Positions 54,072-63,245 are shown, counted from the stretch's first letter. The stretch: 64,000 bases of DNA from Candidatus Mediterraneibacter merdipullorum (GCA_019117125.1 DXAL01000015.1:53146-117145); one strand, 5' to 3'. Translations and numbers: made by a program. The notes: generated from the sequence alone by a model not told the origin.

Positions 54072-55910
54072 TTATTCCACTGTCACCGATTTCGCAAGGT
54101 TCCTCGGCTTATCGACATCCAGACCTTTCGCCACACTCACGTAATACCCCATGAGCTGGAGCGGCACGATGGCAAGGCTTGTCATGAAGTAAGGCGCCGT
54201 CCTCGGCACATAGACGGAGAAGTCCGCCGTATCCTCTATATTGTAATGCCCGTATGTGGTAAGACCCATAAGGTAAGCGCCGCGGCTCTTGACTTCCGCC
54301 ATATTGCTCAGCGTCTTCTCAAAGAGGTCATCCTGTGTGAGCACGCCGATGACGAGAATGCCGTTCTCCACAAGGCTGATGGGACCGTGCTTGAGCTCGC
54401 CCGCCGCGTAGGCTTCGGAGTGGATGTAGCTGATTTCTTTCATTTTCAGGCTGCCCTCGAGGCTGATGGCGTAATCCAGCCCCCGCCCGATGAAGAAGAT
54501 GTCCCGGGCATTGGCATACTTGCTGGCAAACCACTGGAGCCGTTCCTTGTCATCCAGCGTCCTCTGTATCTTATCCGGCAGAGTCTCCATTTCCGTCAGG
54601 AGCGCGCCGTACTCTTCCCGGCTGATCCTGCCTTTTACGAGAGCCGCCTGGATTGCCAGCAGATACATGGCGATGAGCTGAGTGCTGTACGCTTTGGTCG
54701 TCGCCACGGAAATCTCCGGTCCGGCATAAGTATACAGGATGTAATCGCTCTCTCTGGCAATGCTGGAACCCACCACGTTCACGATGCCAAGCGCCGGTAT
54801 CCCACGCTCTTTTGCCAGCCGCAGCGCGGCAAGGCTGTCCGCCGTCTCGCCGGACTGGGACACCACGATGATGAGCGAATCCGGCTCAATGATGGGGCTG
54901 CGGTACCGGAATTCGGACGCCAGGTCCACTTCCACCGGAATCCGGGCAAGGTCTTCCATCACGTATTTTCCCGCCATGCCCACATGATACGCCGAACCGC
55001 AGGCAATGATGTAGATGCGGGAGAGTTTCTCCAGGACTTCATCGGTCAGCCCGGTCTCCGCCAGACTGACTGCGCCGTCTTTGACATAGGCGCCGATCAT
55101 ATCCTGGACCGCCTTGGGCTGTTCGTGTATCTCCTTGAGCATGAAGTGCTCGTATCCGCCTTTTTCTGCGGATTCCGCATCCCACTCAATCTCCACCATC
55201 TCTTTCCCGATTTCTTCCCGGTCAATATTGTAGAAACGGACTTCATCCGCCGTCAGCTCCGCAATCTCCAGGTTGCCGATATAATACACATTCCGCGTGC
55301 GGTCAAGTATCGCCGGGACGTCGGACGCCATCAGGCTGCCTGTACTGCTCCGCCCGATGATGAGCGGACTGTCCTTGCGGGCGGCGTAGAGGGTCCCCGG
55401 ATAATCCCGGAACATCACGCCAAAGGCATAGGAACCGCGGATGCGCAGCATTGCCCTTGAGATTGCCTCCAGGGGCGTCCCGGTCTTCCTGTAATAGTAA
55501 TCCACAAGTTTCACTGCAATCTCAGTGTCTGTTTCGGAATAAAAGCTGTATCCCGACCGGAGCAGCTTGTCTTTGATTTCCTGGTAATTTTCGATGATAC
55601 CGTTATGTACCAGCACAATGGACCGGTCGTCCGTGCAGTGGGGATGGGCGTTGTTTTCCGACGGTTCGCCGTGGGTCGCCCAGCGGGTGTGCCCGATCCC
55701 GCACGTCCCGTACACGCTCCTACCGTTATCCGTCTTCTCTGCAAGGACTTTGAGCCGCCCCTTTGCCTTGACAATGGAAATCTCATCCGTCTCGCTGCTG
55801 CGGACTGCAAGTCCCGCTGAATCGTATCCTCTGTATTCCAGCTTTGACAGCCCTTTCAAAAGGATCGGCGCCGCCTGCTCTGTCCCTGTAAATCCTACGA
55901 TTCCACACAT
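54072..55910 (-). CDS. glmS: Glutamine--fructose-6-phosphate aminotransferase
   Basis: 612 residues from ATG 55910 (GGAGGAAG upstream). N-terminal glutaminase with Cys2 (MCGIVGFTG) and YGTCGIGHTRWATHG, then two SIS isomerase domains (IACGSAYHVGMAG, VVSQSGETADSL). Makes glucosamine-6-phosphate for cell wall and spore cortex. The 140-base leader has two strong hairpins and no recognisable glmS ribozyme. Confidence 0.98.
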   Translation of the reverse strand: MCGIVGFTGTEQAAPILLKGLSKLEYRGYDSAGLAVRSSETDEISIVKAKGRLKVLAEKTDNGRSVYGTCGIGHTRWATHGEPSENNAHPHCTDDRSIVLVHNGIIENYQEIKDKLLRSGYSFYSETDTEIAVKLVDYYYRKTGTPLEAISRAMLRIRGSYAFGVMFRDYPGTLYAARKDSPLIIGRSSTGSLMASDVPAILDRTRNVYYIGNLEIAELTADEVRFYNIDREEIGKEMVEIEWDAESAEKGGYEHFMLKEIHEQPKAVQDMIGAYVKDGAVSLAETGLTDEVLEKLSRIYIIACGSAYHVGMAGKYVMEDLARIPVEVDLASEFRYRSPIIEPDSLIIVVSQSGETADSLAALRLAKERGIPALGIVNVVGSSIARESDYILYTYAGPEISVATTKAYSTQLIAMYLLAIQAALVKGRISREEYGALLTEMETLPDKIQRTLDDKERLQWFASKYANARDIFFIGRGLDYAISLEGSLKMKEISYIHSEAYAAGELKHGPISLVENGILVIGVLTQDDLFEKTLSNMAEVKSRGAYLMGLTTYGHYNIEDTADFSVYVPRTAPYFMTSLAIVPLQLMGYYVSVAKGLDVDKPRNLAKSVTVE

Positions 55911-55936
55911 GATTTCTCTTCCTCCTTCTCTGAGGT

Positions 55937-55985
55937 TAGCGTCAGTGTACAAAAGGGCAATACGGTCCCTTGTACACTGACGCTA
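55937..55985 (-). repeat. Long inverted repeat 2 in the glmS leader
   Basis: TAGCGTCAGTGTACAA and its exact complement form a 16-bp stem, extended by GGG/CCC past a small bulge. It ends 27 bp before the glmS start, close to the ribosome site. It contains GTGTACA twice in inverted order. Confidence 0.88.
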
Positions 55986-56006
55986 TCTTCTCTGAAAAAC
56001 TGCTTT

Positions 56007-56040
56007 TGTATGGATATGCATTTTTATGCATATCCATACA
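56007..56040 (-). repeat. Long inverted repeat 1 in the glmS leader
   Basis: TGTATGGATATGCAT-(4)-ATGCATATCCATACA, a perfect 15-bp stem with a 4-base loop, about 10 bases after the predicted transcription start. No T tract follows on the minus strand. Confidence 0.88.
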
Positions 56041-56056
56041 TTCTCATATGTGCTCT

Positions 56057-56086
56057 ATCATAGCATCTGTACACAAAACATGTCAA
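56057..56086 (-). promoter_or_regulatory. Promoter of glmS
   Basis: TTGACA (56086-56081), 18 bp, TATGAT (56062-56057) on the minus strand. The spacer contains GTGTACA (56068-56074), also found twice in the second hairpin. Confidence 0.8.
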
Positions 56087-56122
56087 CTGACTGCCGATTC
56101 CGGTTGCCGATTCCGGCAGACA

Positions 56123-56488
56123 TCATTTCTTCATCTTCGGCTCGAAGAGGAAAGACGCGATGTATCCGAAGATGAGCGCTGCCGATATCCCCGCCGCGCT
56201 CGCCTGAAATCCGCCCAGGAAAATACCTAAAAACCCGCTTTTGTCCACTGCCTCGCGCACGCCTTTCCAGAGCAGATTTCCAAATCCCAGAAGAGGCACG
56301 CTCGCCCCGGAGCCTGCGAATTCCTGAAATGGTCCGTATATGCCGCAGGCTCCCAGCACGGCGCCGGTGCACACAAGGAGCACCATGATGCGCCCCGGCA
56401 TCAGTTTCGTCCGGTCAAGCAGGACCTGTACCGCCGCACAGATCAGTCCTCCGGTAATAAATGCTGTCACATATTCCATCTCTGTCAC
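56123..56488 (-). CDS. spoVAE: Stage V sporulation protein AE
   Basis: 121 residues, four membrane helices; core GGLICAAVQVLLDRTKLMPGRIM, then GFGNLLWKGVREAV. Part of the SpoVA channel that moves dipicolinic acid across the forespore membrane. Overlaps the spoVAD stop by 4 bp. Confidence 0.95.
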   Translation of the reverse strand: MTEMEYVTAFITGGLICAAVQVLLDRTKLMPGRIMVLLVCTGAVLGACGIYGPFQEFAGSGASVPLLGFGNLLWKGVREAVDKSGFLGIFLGGFQASAAGISAALIFGYIASFLFEPKMKK

Positions 56489-57669
56489 TCTCCTTTTTCT
56501 TCGTCCGGCTCCCGGTGTTCCAGTATGATGCCGTGGGCAATCCCCGGCACGCTGGCTCCTTCATTAAAGCTCACAGTAGACAGAAGAGCGCCGGTCGGCA
56601 CGAAGAGCACCCGCTTCCACTCTCCGGATTCAATCCTGGGCAGGATGAAGGACGCCAGCGTCACCGCTGCACAGCCGCAGCCGCTCCCTCCGGCATGAGT
56701 ATCCTGCCTCTCCCGGTCAAACACGGTCATCCCGCAGTCCAGGTGTTTCCTGCGGATGTCATACCCCTTGCCCCGTACCAGGTCAAAGAGGATGGACTGA
56801 CCGATGCATCCCAGGTCGCCCGTGATGATGCGGTCATAGTCCGCTTCGGTGTATCCCGTATCCTCGAAATTCTGAACAATGGTATCCATGGCGGCAGGCG
56901 CCATGCACGCCCCCATATTCTGGGAGTCCTTCAGCCCATAGTCCACAATCTTTCCCACCGTCACACCGGCAATCCGCACATGGGACATACGCGGCGCAGC
57001 CTTCTCCTTCTCAATGCCGCCCTCCGCCCCGTGCGGCGCGGTTTCCTCCTTTACAGTATCTCCGGCTGCGCGGCGCGGTGCAAAGTTTTCCGTCGCAGTG
57101 TCTGCAGCTGCGCGACGCGGCAGCTCTGTATCGGCGGCTGCCACAAGAAAAGCGCCGCTTCCGGTGACGGTCCAGTGTGCCGAGAGCGGTCGCTGATTGG
57201 CATACCCCAGTGGGAAACGGAATTCTTTCTCCGCGCTCCCGAAATGGCTGGATGTCACGGCAAGCATGTATTTCCCGTATCCTGCCGCTGCGCTCATGGC
57301 GGCGAGCGCCAGCGCTTCGCCGGACGTGGAGCAGGCTCCGTACAGTCCGAACATCGGTATCTGCAGCCCCTCCACTCCCATGGACGTAGCGATTCCCTGC
57401 CGGAGCAGGTCGCCTCCAAAGAGATAGCGGATGTCTTCCGCTTCGACCCTGGCTTTGCCCAGAGCCAGCACGCAGGCCTCCTTCTGCATGGTGCTCTCCG
57501 CTTCCTCCCAGGTCTGGGCGCCGAACAGGTCGTCTTCATTTGTGATATCAAAAAGTTTCCCGAGCGGTCCCTCTGCCTCCTTGCTCCCGGCGACAGAAGC
57601 CGCGCTCACGATGTACGGTGCGTCACAAAAAAGCAGGCTCTGTTTCCCTTGCGTGATGCGTCTGTTCAT
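56485..57669 (-). CDS. spoVAD: Stage V sporulation protein AD with repeat insert
   Basis: 394 residues from ATG 57669 (GAGGAG upstream). Thiolase-like fold with FGLYGACSTSGEAL holding Cys113, and GSGCGCAAVTLAS near the end. The soluble DPA-binding partner of SpoVAC/AE. The usual length is about 340; the excess is a 47-residue Ala/Arg/Glu-rich insert (about 181-227) of imperfect repeats (APRRAAGDT type) after WTVTGSGAFLVAAA. Confidence 0.93.
   Translation of the reverse strand: MNRRITQGKQSLLFCDAPYIVSAASVAGSKEAEGPLGKLFDITNEDDLFGAQTWEEAESTMQKEACVLALGKARVEAEDIRYLFGGDLLRQGIATSMGVEGLQIPMFGLYGACSTSGEALALAAMSAAAGYGKYMLAVTSSHFGSAEKEFRFPLGYANQRPLSAHWTVTGSGAFLVAAADTELPRRAAADTATENFAPRRAAGDTVKEETAPHGAEGGIEKEKAAPRMSHVRIAGVTVGKIVDYGLKDSQNMGACMAPAAMDTIVQNFEDTGYTEADYDRIITGDLGCIGQSILFDLVRGKGYDIRRKHLDCGMTVFDRERQDTHAGGSGCGCAAVTLASFILPRIESGEWKRVLFVPTGALLSTVSFNEGASVPGIAHGIILEHREPDEEKGE
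57017..57141. repeat. Imperfect tandem repeats in spoVAD
   Basis: CGGCGCGG at 57034 and 57071 and CGACGCGG at 57113 mark units of 37-42 bp encoding the extra loop. Confidence 0.65.
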
Positions 57670-57893
57670 AGATATCTCCTCATTTCTTTCCACTTGCTCC
57701 TCCCTCGGATTCCACCCCTGTTATCCCGTCCTTTTTCCTTTCTCCCCCGTACTGCCGGAGCCAGGACCGTCCGGATGACAGTCTGCCGATATCTGCCGGC
57801 ATTTACAGACAGTATTTTCCGTTTGGAAGAAAATATGCATCGCGGGGAAAAAGAAACGGTGCAGGAATATTTTTATCTGCGCGGGACAAAAGA

Positions 57894-57924
57894 CGTATAT
57901 TTTGCAGGAACCGGATGGATACTA
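57894..57924 (+). promoter_or_regulatory. Possible forespore promoter of spoVAC
   Basis: CGTATA, 18 bp, GATACTA; resembles a sigma-F/G promoter in spacing and -10 box. The rest of the 57670-57962 divergent region shows no other clear signal. Tentative. Confidence 0.35.
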
Positions 57925-57962
57925 ACCATCATCTTTGAATACCGGGAGGAGAGATATTTATC

Positions 57963-58424
57963 ATGGATAAGATACAGCGTCTGAAACAAATCAAACAGTA
58001 TGAAGACTATGTCAAAGGAAAAACGCCCCGGCACAATGTCTGGCTGAACATGGTCAAGGCATTCTTCGCCGGAGGCACCGTCTGCTGCGTCGGGCAGGTC
58101 ATTTCCCATTACTGTGAACTGCAGGGGATGACTGCCGACGAATGCGGGAGCTGGACTTCCATCACCCTCGTGCTGCTCAGCGTGCTGCTGACCGGCACCG
58201 GCATCTATCCCCGCTTTGCGAAATGGGGCGGCGCAGGGGCGCTCGTACCCATTACCGGCTTTGCGAACTCCGTTGCCGCTCCGGCGATTGAATACAAAAA
58301 AGAAGGACAGGTCTTCGGCATCGGATGCAAAATATTCACCATTGCCGGACCTGTCATCTTGTATGGTATCTTTACGAGCTGGAGCCTTGGGTTTATCTAC
58401 TGGCTGTTGACGCTCATACAGTAA
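57963..58424 (+). CDS. spoVAC: Stage V sporulation protein AC
   Basis: 153 residues, four membrane helices; motifs PRHNVWLNMVKAFFAGGTVC, GAGALVPITGFANSVAAPAIEY and KEGQVFGIGCKIFTIAGPVI. Membrane component of the SpoVA DPA channel and reported as mechanosensitive in Bacillus. Runs on the plus strand, opposite to spoVAD/AE, whereas the usual operon is spoVAC-AD-AE in one direction. GGAGG upstream. Confidence 0.95.
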   Translation: MDKIQRLKQIKQYEDYVKGKTPRHNVWLNMVKAFFAGGTVCCVGQVISHYCELQGMTADECGSWTSITLVLLSVLLTGTGIYPRFAKWGGAGALVPITGFANSVAAPAIEYKKEGQVFGIGCKIFTIAGPVILYGIFTSWSLGFIYWLLTLIQ

Positions 58425-58437
58425 AAATGATTTTTCT

Positions 58438-58473
58438 GGATGACAGGTCTTCGCTCCGCCGGACCTGCCATCC
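58438..58473. terminator. Hairpin between convergent spoVAC and coaX
   Basis: GGATGACAGGTC..GACCTGCCATCC stem with one mismatch. No run of T directly after the stem, so termination is likely but not certain. Confidence 0.45.
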
Positions 58474-58484
58474 TGTATCTGTGT

Positions 58485-59252
58485 TCACTTTCGATTCTTT
58501 CTGTAAATCTCTTCGAGTCCTTTCAGCAGCAGATTGTCATCCAGGATGATTCTGCGCCTGCAGTGCGGGATAATCTTCGCCGCCAGTCCGCCTGTCGCAA
58601 TCACAGTCACCTCGCCCTCCAGTTCATCGCTGAGCCGGTCGATGATGCCGTCGATGGCTGCCGCTGAACTGTAGATAACCCCACTCTTCATACACTCAAT
58701 CGTATTCTTTCCGATGATGCGCTCCGGCGCCTCCAGGCTGATGCCTCCAAGCTGCGCCGCATGCGCGGTCAGGGAATCTAAGGACACTCCGATTCCCGGA
58801 TAAATCATGCCGCCCACATAATTCCTGTCTTTGTCGATTACGCACACCGTGTTCGCTGTCCCCATGTCAAAGATAAGGAGCGGCACCGGATACTCGGAAA
58901 GCGCCGCCACAGAATCGACGACAAGGTCAGCTCCAAGCTGCGCCGGATTGTCCATGCGGATGTTCAGCCCTGTCCGGATGCCAGCACCGACAATCAGGAC
59001 CTCCTTCTTCAGTATCTTCTCCACCGCCAGCTTTGCCACCATCGTAATCTGGGGCACGACAGACGAAATGATGCCGCCCTCTATCTCCGTTCTGCGGATA
59101 TGATAGATGTCCAGCACATTTTTGATATCTATGGCATATTCCAGCTCCGTCTTCGTGCGAATCGTAGAAAGGCGCTCGACGAAGACCGTCTTTTTCTCCT
59201 GAATGCACCCGATGACAATGTTTGTATTTCCGATATCAATAGCCAATATCAT
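58485..59252 (-). CDS. coaX: Type III pantothenate kinase
   Basis: 255 residues. Phosphate motif LAIDIGNTNIVIGC, adenosine motif FDMGTANTVCVIDKD, and GGMIYPGIGVSLDSL. Phosphorylates pantothenate to start CoA synthesis, without feedback by CoA. Overlaps the ECF gene by 17 bp. Confidence 0.95.
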   Translation of the reverse strand: MILAIDIGNTNIVIGCIQEKKTVFVERLSTIRTKTELEYAIDIKNVLDIYHIRRTEIEGGIISSVVPQITMVAKLAVEKILKKEVLIVGAGIRTGLNIRMDNPAQLGADLVVDSVAALSEYPVPLLIFDMGTANTVCVIDKDRNYVGGMIYPGIGVSLDSLTAHAAQLGGISLEAPERIIGKNTIECMKSGVIYSSAAAIDGIIDRLSDELEGEVTVIATGGLAAKIIPHCRRRIILDDNLLLKGLEEIYRKNRK

Positions 59253-59937
59253 TCCGAAAACCCAGCCTTTCCCTTATCGTTTTCTTCAGCAGGACCCTGC
59301 CGATGCAGAGCGTGAGGATGCCCGCAACGATTGCCTCGGGCACGCCGTTGATGCCGATGACGGACAGGATAAATGTATACACTGCCGACACAGCCACGTC
59401 ATTTGCCTGGGCATATCCCTCCCGGAAAAATAAGAAAATCATGTTCATGACGAGCAGTGTATTCACAAGCGCTCCGGACACACCCGCCAGGACAAGCCCG
59501 ATGCCGGATACGCCGCGCTTCCTGCTTTCTTCACTCACACACCGGAGCACCAGTCTGTATACAAAATACGGCGCCACGCCCACCAGAATGCGCGGGACAA
59601 AACAGATGACAATGCTCCAGAAGCCTCCGCTCATCTCGCCGATGCTGTAAAACGGCGTAAAAACAAACGATGTGGCGGTCGGATTTACCGTGTTGTTGAT
59701 AAAGCTCGTCAGCCCGAAGAGGAATCCCAGCACTGCGCCCTTCTTCGGTCCCATGAGCAGTGAAGCGATGATGACCGGGATGTGGATGATCGTAGCCCTT
59801 GTAAATCCAAGCGGGATATAGCCCAGAAAGGGGGTAAAAGCCATGATGCATATGATTGCACCGAATATCGCCACCTGAACCATGCTCATCGTGCTGTATC
59901 TGCTTCCTGCGGGTTTCTTCGTTATTAAATTGTTCAT
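59236..59937 (-). CDS. ECF transporter S component, probably pantothenate (PanT)
   Basis: 233 residues, five or six membrane helices; MVQVAIFGAIICIMAFTPFL, GFTRATIIHIPVIIASLLMG and FGLTSFINNTVNPT are S-component features. Located between coaBC and coaX, so a pantothenate uptake role is strongly suggested. Confidence 0.85.
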   Translation of the reverse strand: MNNLITKKPAGSRYSTMSMVQVAIFGAIICIMAFTPFLGYIPLGFTRATIIHIPVIIASLLMGPKKGAVLGFLFGLTSFINNTVNPTATSFVFTPFYSIGEMSGGFWSIVICFVPRILVGVAPYFVYRLVLRCVSEESRKRGVSGIGLVLAGVSGALVNTLLVMNMIFLFFREGYAQANDVAVSAVYTFILSVIGINGVPEAIVAGILTLCIGRVLLKKTIRERLGFRNDIGY

Positions 59938-59964
59938 GTAAATGCCTCCCTGTTATCATTCCCT

Positions 59965-61176
59965 CTACGGGGATACAATACTTTTGGCTCTCATCTTCAT
60001 AATCTGGTCCAGGATGCAGGAGGCGGTCTCCTCTTTTGACAGTTTCCCGAGTGAGATTTCCTCTTCCCCTGTGACCATCGTCACCACGTTCGTATTTCCT
60101 CCGAACCCTGCGCCTTCTACTCTCAGGCTGTTTGCGACGATCATGTCGAGATGTTTTTTCTCCAGTTTCTTTCTTGAATTTTCCAGCAGATTTTCCGTCT
60201 CCATGGCGAATCCGCACAGGAACTGCCCTGGGCGTCTGCTCTCGCCCAGCTGACCCAGGATGTCGTCTGTCCGTTCCAGTTCCAGCGTCAGCTCTCCGTC
60301 GTTCTTCTTCACCTTCCGGCTGCTCACGTGTTTCGGACGGTAATCCGCCACAGCCGCCGCCTTGACAATGATGTCCTGCTCTGCCGCACGCTCCGTCACC
60401 GCCTCATACATCTCCCGCGCCGACGTCACCCGCACTACATCCACAAATTCCGGCGGTTTCTGGACCGACGGACCTGTCACCAGCGTAACCGAGGCGCCGC
60501 GCATGGATGCGACCTTCGCCACAGCGTATCCCATCTTTCCGGTGGAATGGTTCGTGATATAGCGCACCGGGTCAATGGCTTCCTGAGTGGGACCTGCCGT
60601 CACCAGCACCTTCAGCCCCTGCATGTCCTTCCCGTACCCGACTTCCCGCAGGATGTACGGAAGCAGCCGCTCCGGCTCCGGCATCTTGCCCGCTCCGGTA
60701 TCGCCGCACGCCAGATACCCCACCGCCGGCTGGATGACCTCATAGCCGTAATGCTCCAGCATCTTCAGATTGTCCTGCACAATGGGATTTAAAAACATGT
60801 TCGTGTTCATCGCAGGCGCAAGGATTTTTTTGCAGCGGCACGCCATGACCGTCGTGGTGAGCATATCGTCCGCAATGCCGTGCGCCAGCTTTCCGATGAC
60901 ATCCGCGCTCGCCGGCGCGATCATCACCACATCCGCCCGCTTTGCCAGCGCCACATGCTCCACCTGGAACTGGAAGTTGCGGTCAAATGTGTCCACCGGG
61001 CATTTGTTGCCTGTGAGCGATTCAAAAGTGACCGGGCTGATGAACTCTGTGGCATTCTTTGTCATCAGGACATGGACATCCGCCTCCAGCTTCTTCAGCG
61101 CGCTGGCAAGGTACGCCGCCTTGTACGCCGCGATGCTGCCCGTGACTCCGAGAAGAACTGTCTTGTTCTTCAGCAT
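59965..61176 (-). CDS. coaBC: Bifunctional phosphopantothenoylcysteine decarboxylase/ligase
   Basis: 403 residues from ATG 61176. N-terminal FMN decarboxylase (CoaC) with TGSIAAYKAAYLA and active Cys in APAMNTNMF... and a C-terminal CTP ligase (CoaB) starting VLVTAGPTQEAIDPVRYITN. Second and third steps of CoA synthesis. First gene of the coaBC-panT-coaX operon. Confidence 0.95.
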   Translation of the reverse strand: MLKNKTVLLGVTGSIAAYKAAYLASALKKLEADVHVLMTKNATEFISPVTFESLTGNKCPVDTFDRNFQFQVEHVALAKRADVVMIAPASADVIGKLAHGIADDMLTTTVMACRCKKILAPAMNTNMFLNPIVQDNLKMLEHYGYEVIQPAVGYLACGDTGAGKMPEPERLLPYILREVGYGKDMQGLKVLVTAGPTQEAIDPVRYITNHSTGKMGYAVAKVASMRGASVTLVTGPSVQKPPEFVDVVRVTSAREMYEAVTERAAEQDIIVKAAAVADYRPKHVSSRKVKKNDGELTLELERTDDILGQLGESRRPGQFLCGFAMETENLLENSRKKLEKKHLDMIVANSLRVEGAGFGGNTNVVTMVTGEEEISLGKLSKEETASCILDQIMKMRAKSIVSP

Positions 61177-61305
61177 AGCTTTTCCCCTTTCTGTAATTTT
61201 GAAACCGATGTTTGTGAACATCCCGCATCTTTCATCGGGATTGCTCCGGTTCGGGTTCATTATAGGCTATGGGGGGAGAAAAATCAATCTGTACGCGGAT
61301 TTCTC

Positions 61306-62406
61306 CTAAAATCTTTCTGTCAGGTCTTCATGGCTGATGAGCTTCGGAAATTTATCTCCCGGATGGTCCAGATACCAGTATGCTACAGATATAAAATCAT
61401 CCTCTCGCTGCAGAAACCGGCTGGCATTCCCATCATCATCTTTAATCCATCCCAAATCCTGCATGGTAACCCGTATATCCTTTTGAAACCTCACCGGGTC
61501 ACATACATGCCATCGATAAAGACTAAAACGCTGCTGAATCTGATATAATCCATCCGGACGTTCTACATGAGGAAGACCTGTGTACAGATTGCTGTATGTT
61601 GTATATTCCGATTCCGTATCCCAGTTATAAGCTCCCCCGAAATAATCCTCCAGCCCGGTAGAGCAGATTGTCGGATATTCTCTGTCACCATCCAGATAAA
61701 ATTTGACTTCACCCTCTCCCCACCATCTTGCCGCGCGGTTCAAACCGACATAGAGGGCTGTACCGATATACATACCGCTGCCCTTAACGCCATCGAGCAC
61801 CGTGTGTGTCTCCCGATACTTTACAGGCATGGATACCCGCATCTGCGCGTGAAAATAACCGGCGTCCTGTTCCACAGGTCGTTCCTCATAATTAATCTGA
61901 TAATAGACTGCTTTTTTGTTCGTTGTCCTGTTTTCCAGGAGGATGCGCGCATGCTTCCTGAACGGCATGGGGATATAACAGTTAAATCCCCTGTTTGGGT
62001 TCACCGCCATCAACAGAGAATCCACATGATACTTCGGTCCGCGGTTCCAATATCCTTCTTTTGAATTCTGCGGTCCGATAAATCCATACAGGAAAAATTC
62101 CGGGACAGGACATTCTACAGACGGATATTCCGAGTCATCCCAGTATATTTTTAAAACCAGCCCCTGGTCAATCTCTCCTGCCATCCATATACCTGTTATC
62201 ATCCCCTCTGTCTGTATATCTGCCAGGACTGCCGTATCCCGCGGAGCTGCCCATATGTATGGTCTTGCTTTCCAGCCTTCCCCCAGTTTTTCCGCCGGAC
62301 TTCCTGCCTCAGGCACAGACATGGCTGCATGTCCCTTTTCTCCCGTCGAATTTTCCGGACAGATGCTCCTGCTTTTATATTGTTTTATCTGATAAATCCA
62401 CGTCAT
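61306..62406 (-). CDS. GH172 (DUF2961) family glycoside hydrolase-like protein
   Basis: 366 residues. DUF2961 core with PSVECPVPEFF, a long PMPFRKHARILLENRT stretch, and STGLEDYFGGAY near the active site. GH172 includes difructose-anhydride and alpha-D-arabinofuranan hydrolases. No signal peptide, so cytoplasmic. 11 bp after the permease gene; the operon's binding protein is probably beyond 64000. More AT-rich than the core genes. Confidence 0.88.
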   Translation of the reverse strand: MTWIYQIKQYKSRSICPENSTGEKGHAAMSVPEAGSPAEKLGEGWKARPYIWAAPRDTAVLADIQTEGMITGIWMAGEIDQGLVLKIYWDDSEYPSVECPVPEFFLYGFIGPQNSKEGYWNRGPKYHVDSLLMAVNPNRGFNCYIPMPFRKHARILLENRTTNKKAVYYQINYEERPVEQDAGYFHAQMRVSMPVKYRETHTVLDGVKGSGMYIGTALYVGLNRAARWWGEGEVKFYLDGDREYPTICSTGLEDYFGGAYNWDTESEYTTYSNLYTGLPHVERPDGLYQIQQRFSLYRWHVCDPVRFQKDIRVTMQDLGWIKDDDGNASRFLQREDDFISVAYWYLDHPGDKFPKLISHEDLTERF

Positions 62407-62417
62407 CTTTCAGCCTC

Positions 62418-63245
62418 CTATCCTTTTACCGCTCCTGCTACCATTCCTTCTTCAAACCGCTTTTGCATGCACAAATATAAGATGATAATTGGAAGAGAAG
62501 CAAGTATCACTGCAGCGAAAACAATATTCCAGTCGGTCGTATATCTTCCGATTGCCCGATAGATTCCTGTCGTTATCGTACTTCCCAATTCCGGTTCAAG
62601 CAGATACAGCGGCGGAAGAAAATCATTCCATATCCACATCCCGGAAAAAATAAGGACCGTTGACGTGCAGGGTTTAAGCAATGGAAACAAAATACTTCTG
62701 TATATCGTGAATTTCCCTGCTCCGTCTATCCTGGCTGATTCTTCTATTTCAAGCGGCAGTGTCTTAAAAAACTCCACATACAGGAAAAAAGCCGTACTAA
62801 AATACACTGCACAGTTGAAGAAAATCATACCCGGAAGTGTCTGGAACAGATGAAAAATCTGCAGCGTCTTAATACTCGGAATCAATATCATCTGTACCGG
62901 CACCATAAGTCCCAGCAGGAAAAAACTCTGTATGAGCACAAACTTTTTCCCTCTTTTTCTGGAAAGAATATATGCAGCCATAGAAGCAGTAAATATCAGG
63001 AGCAGCAGAGAACTTCCCGTAATGATGATGCTGTTCATGTACAATCTCGGTATGTCTGCATTGACCCACGTATCTGCAAAATTCTGCAATGTAAATTCTT
63101 TCGGCAGGGATAACGGAGAACGTGCTATTTCACTGTACGGTTTGACCGAATTTATGACAGCAATATAAAGCGGTATTGCATAAATGACTACTATAATTGC
63201 CAGGATACATTTCGAGATAATATGCGTCCAATTTTTCTTCATCAA
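62418..63245 (-). CDS. Sugar ABC transporter permease (MalG-like)
   Basis: 275 residues, six membrane helices, EAA loop EIEESARIDGAGKFTIYRSI. Overlaps the other permease by 4 bp. Partner of the next permease; substrate probably the sugar cleaved by GH172. Confidence 0.93.
   Translation of the reverse strand: MMKKNWTHIISKCILAIIVVIYAIPLYIAVINSVKPYSEIARSPLSLPKEFTLQNFADTWVNADIPRLYMNSIIITGSSLLLLIFTASMAAYILSRKRGKKFVLIQSFFLLGLMVPVQMILIPSIKTLQIFHLFQTLPGMIFFNCAVYFSTAFFLYVEFFKTLPLEIEESARIDGAGKFTIYRSILFPLLKPCTSTVLIFSGMWIWNDFLPPLYLLEPELGSTITTGIYRAIGRYTTDWNIVFAAVILASLPIIILYLCMQKRFEEGMVAGAVKG

Noticed and set aside
55911..56122. glmS ribozyme
   Set aside because: I looked for the conserved core and cleavage-site region and found only two simple hairpins; a covariance search would settle it.
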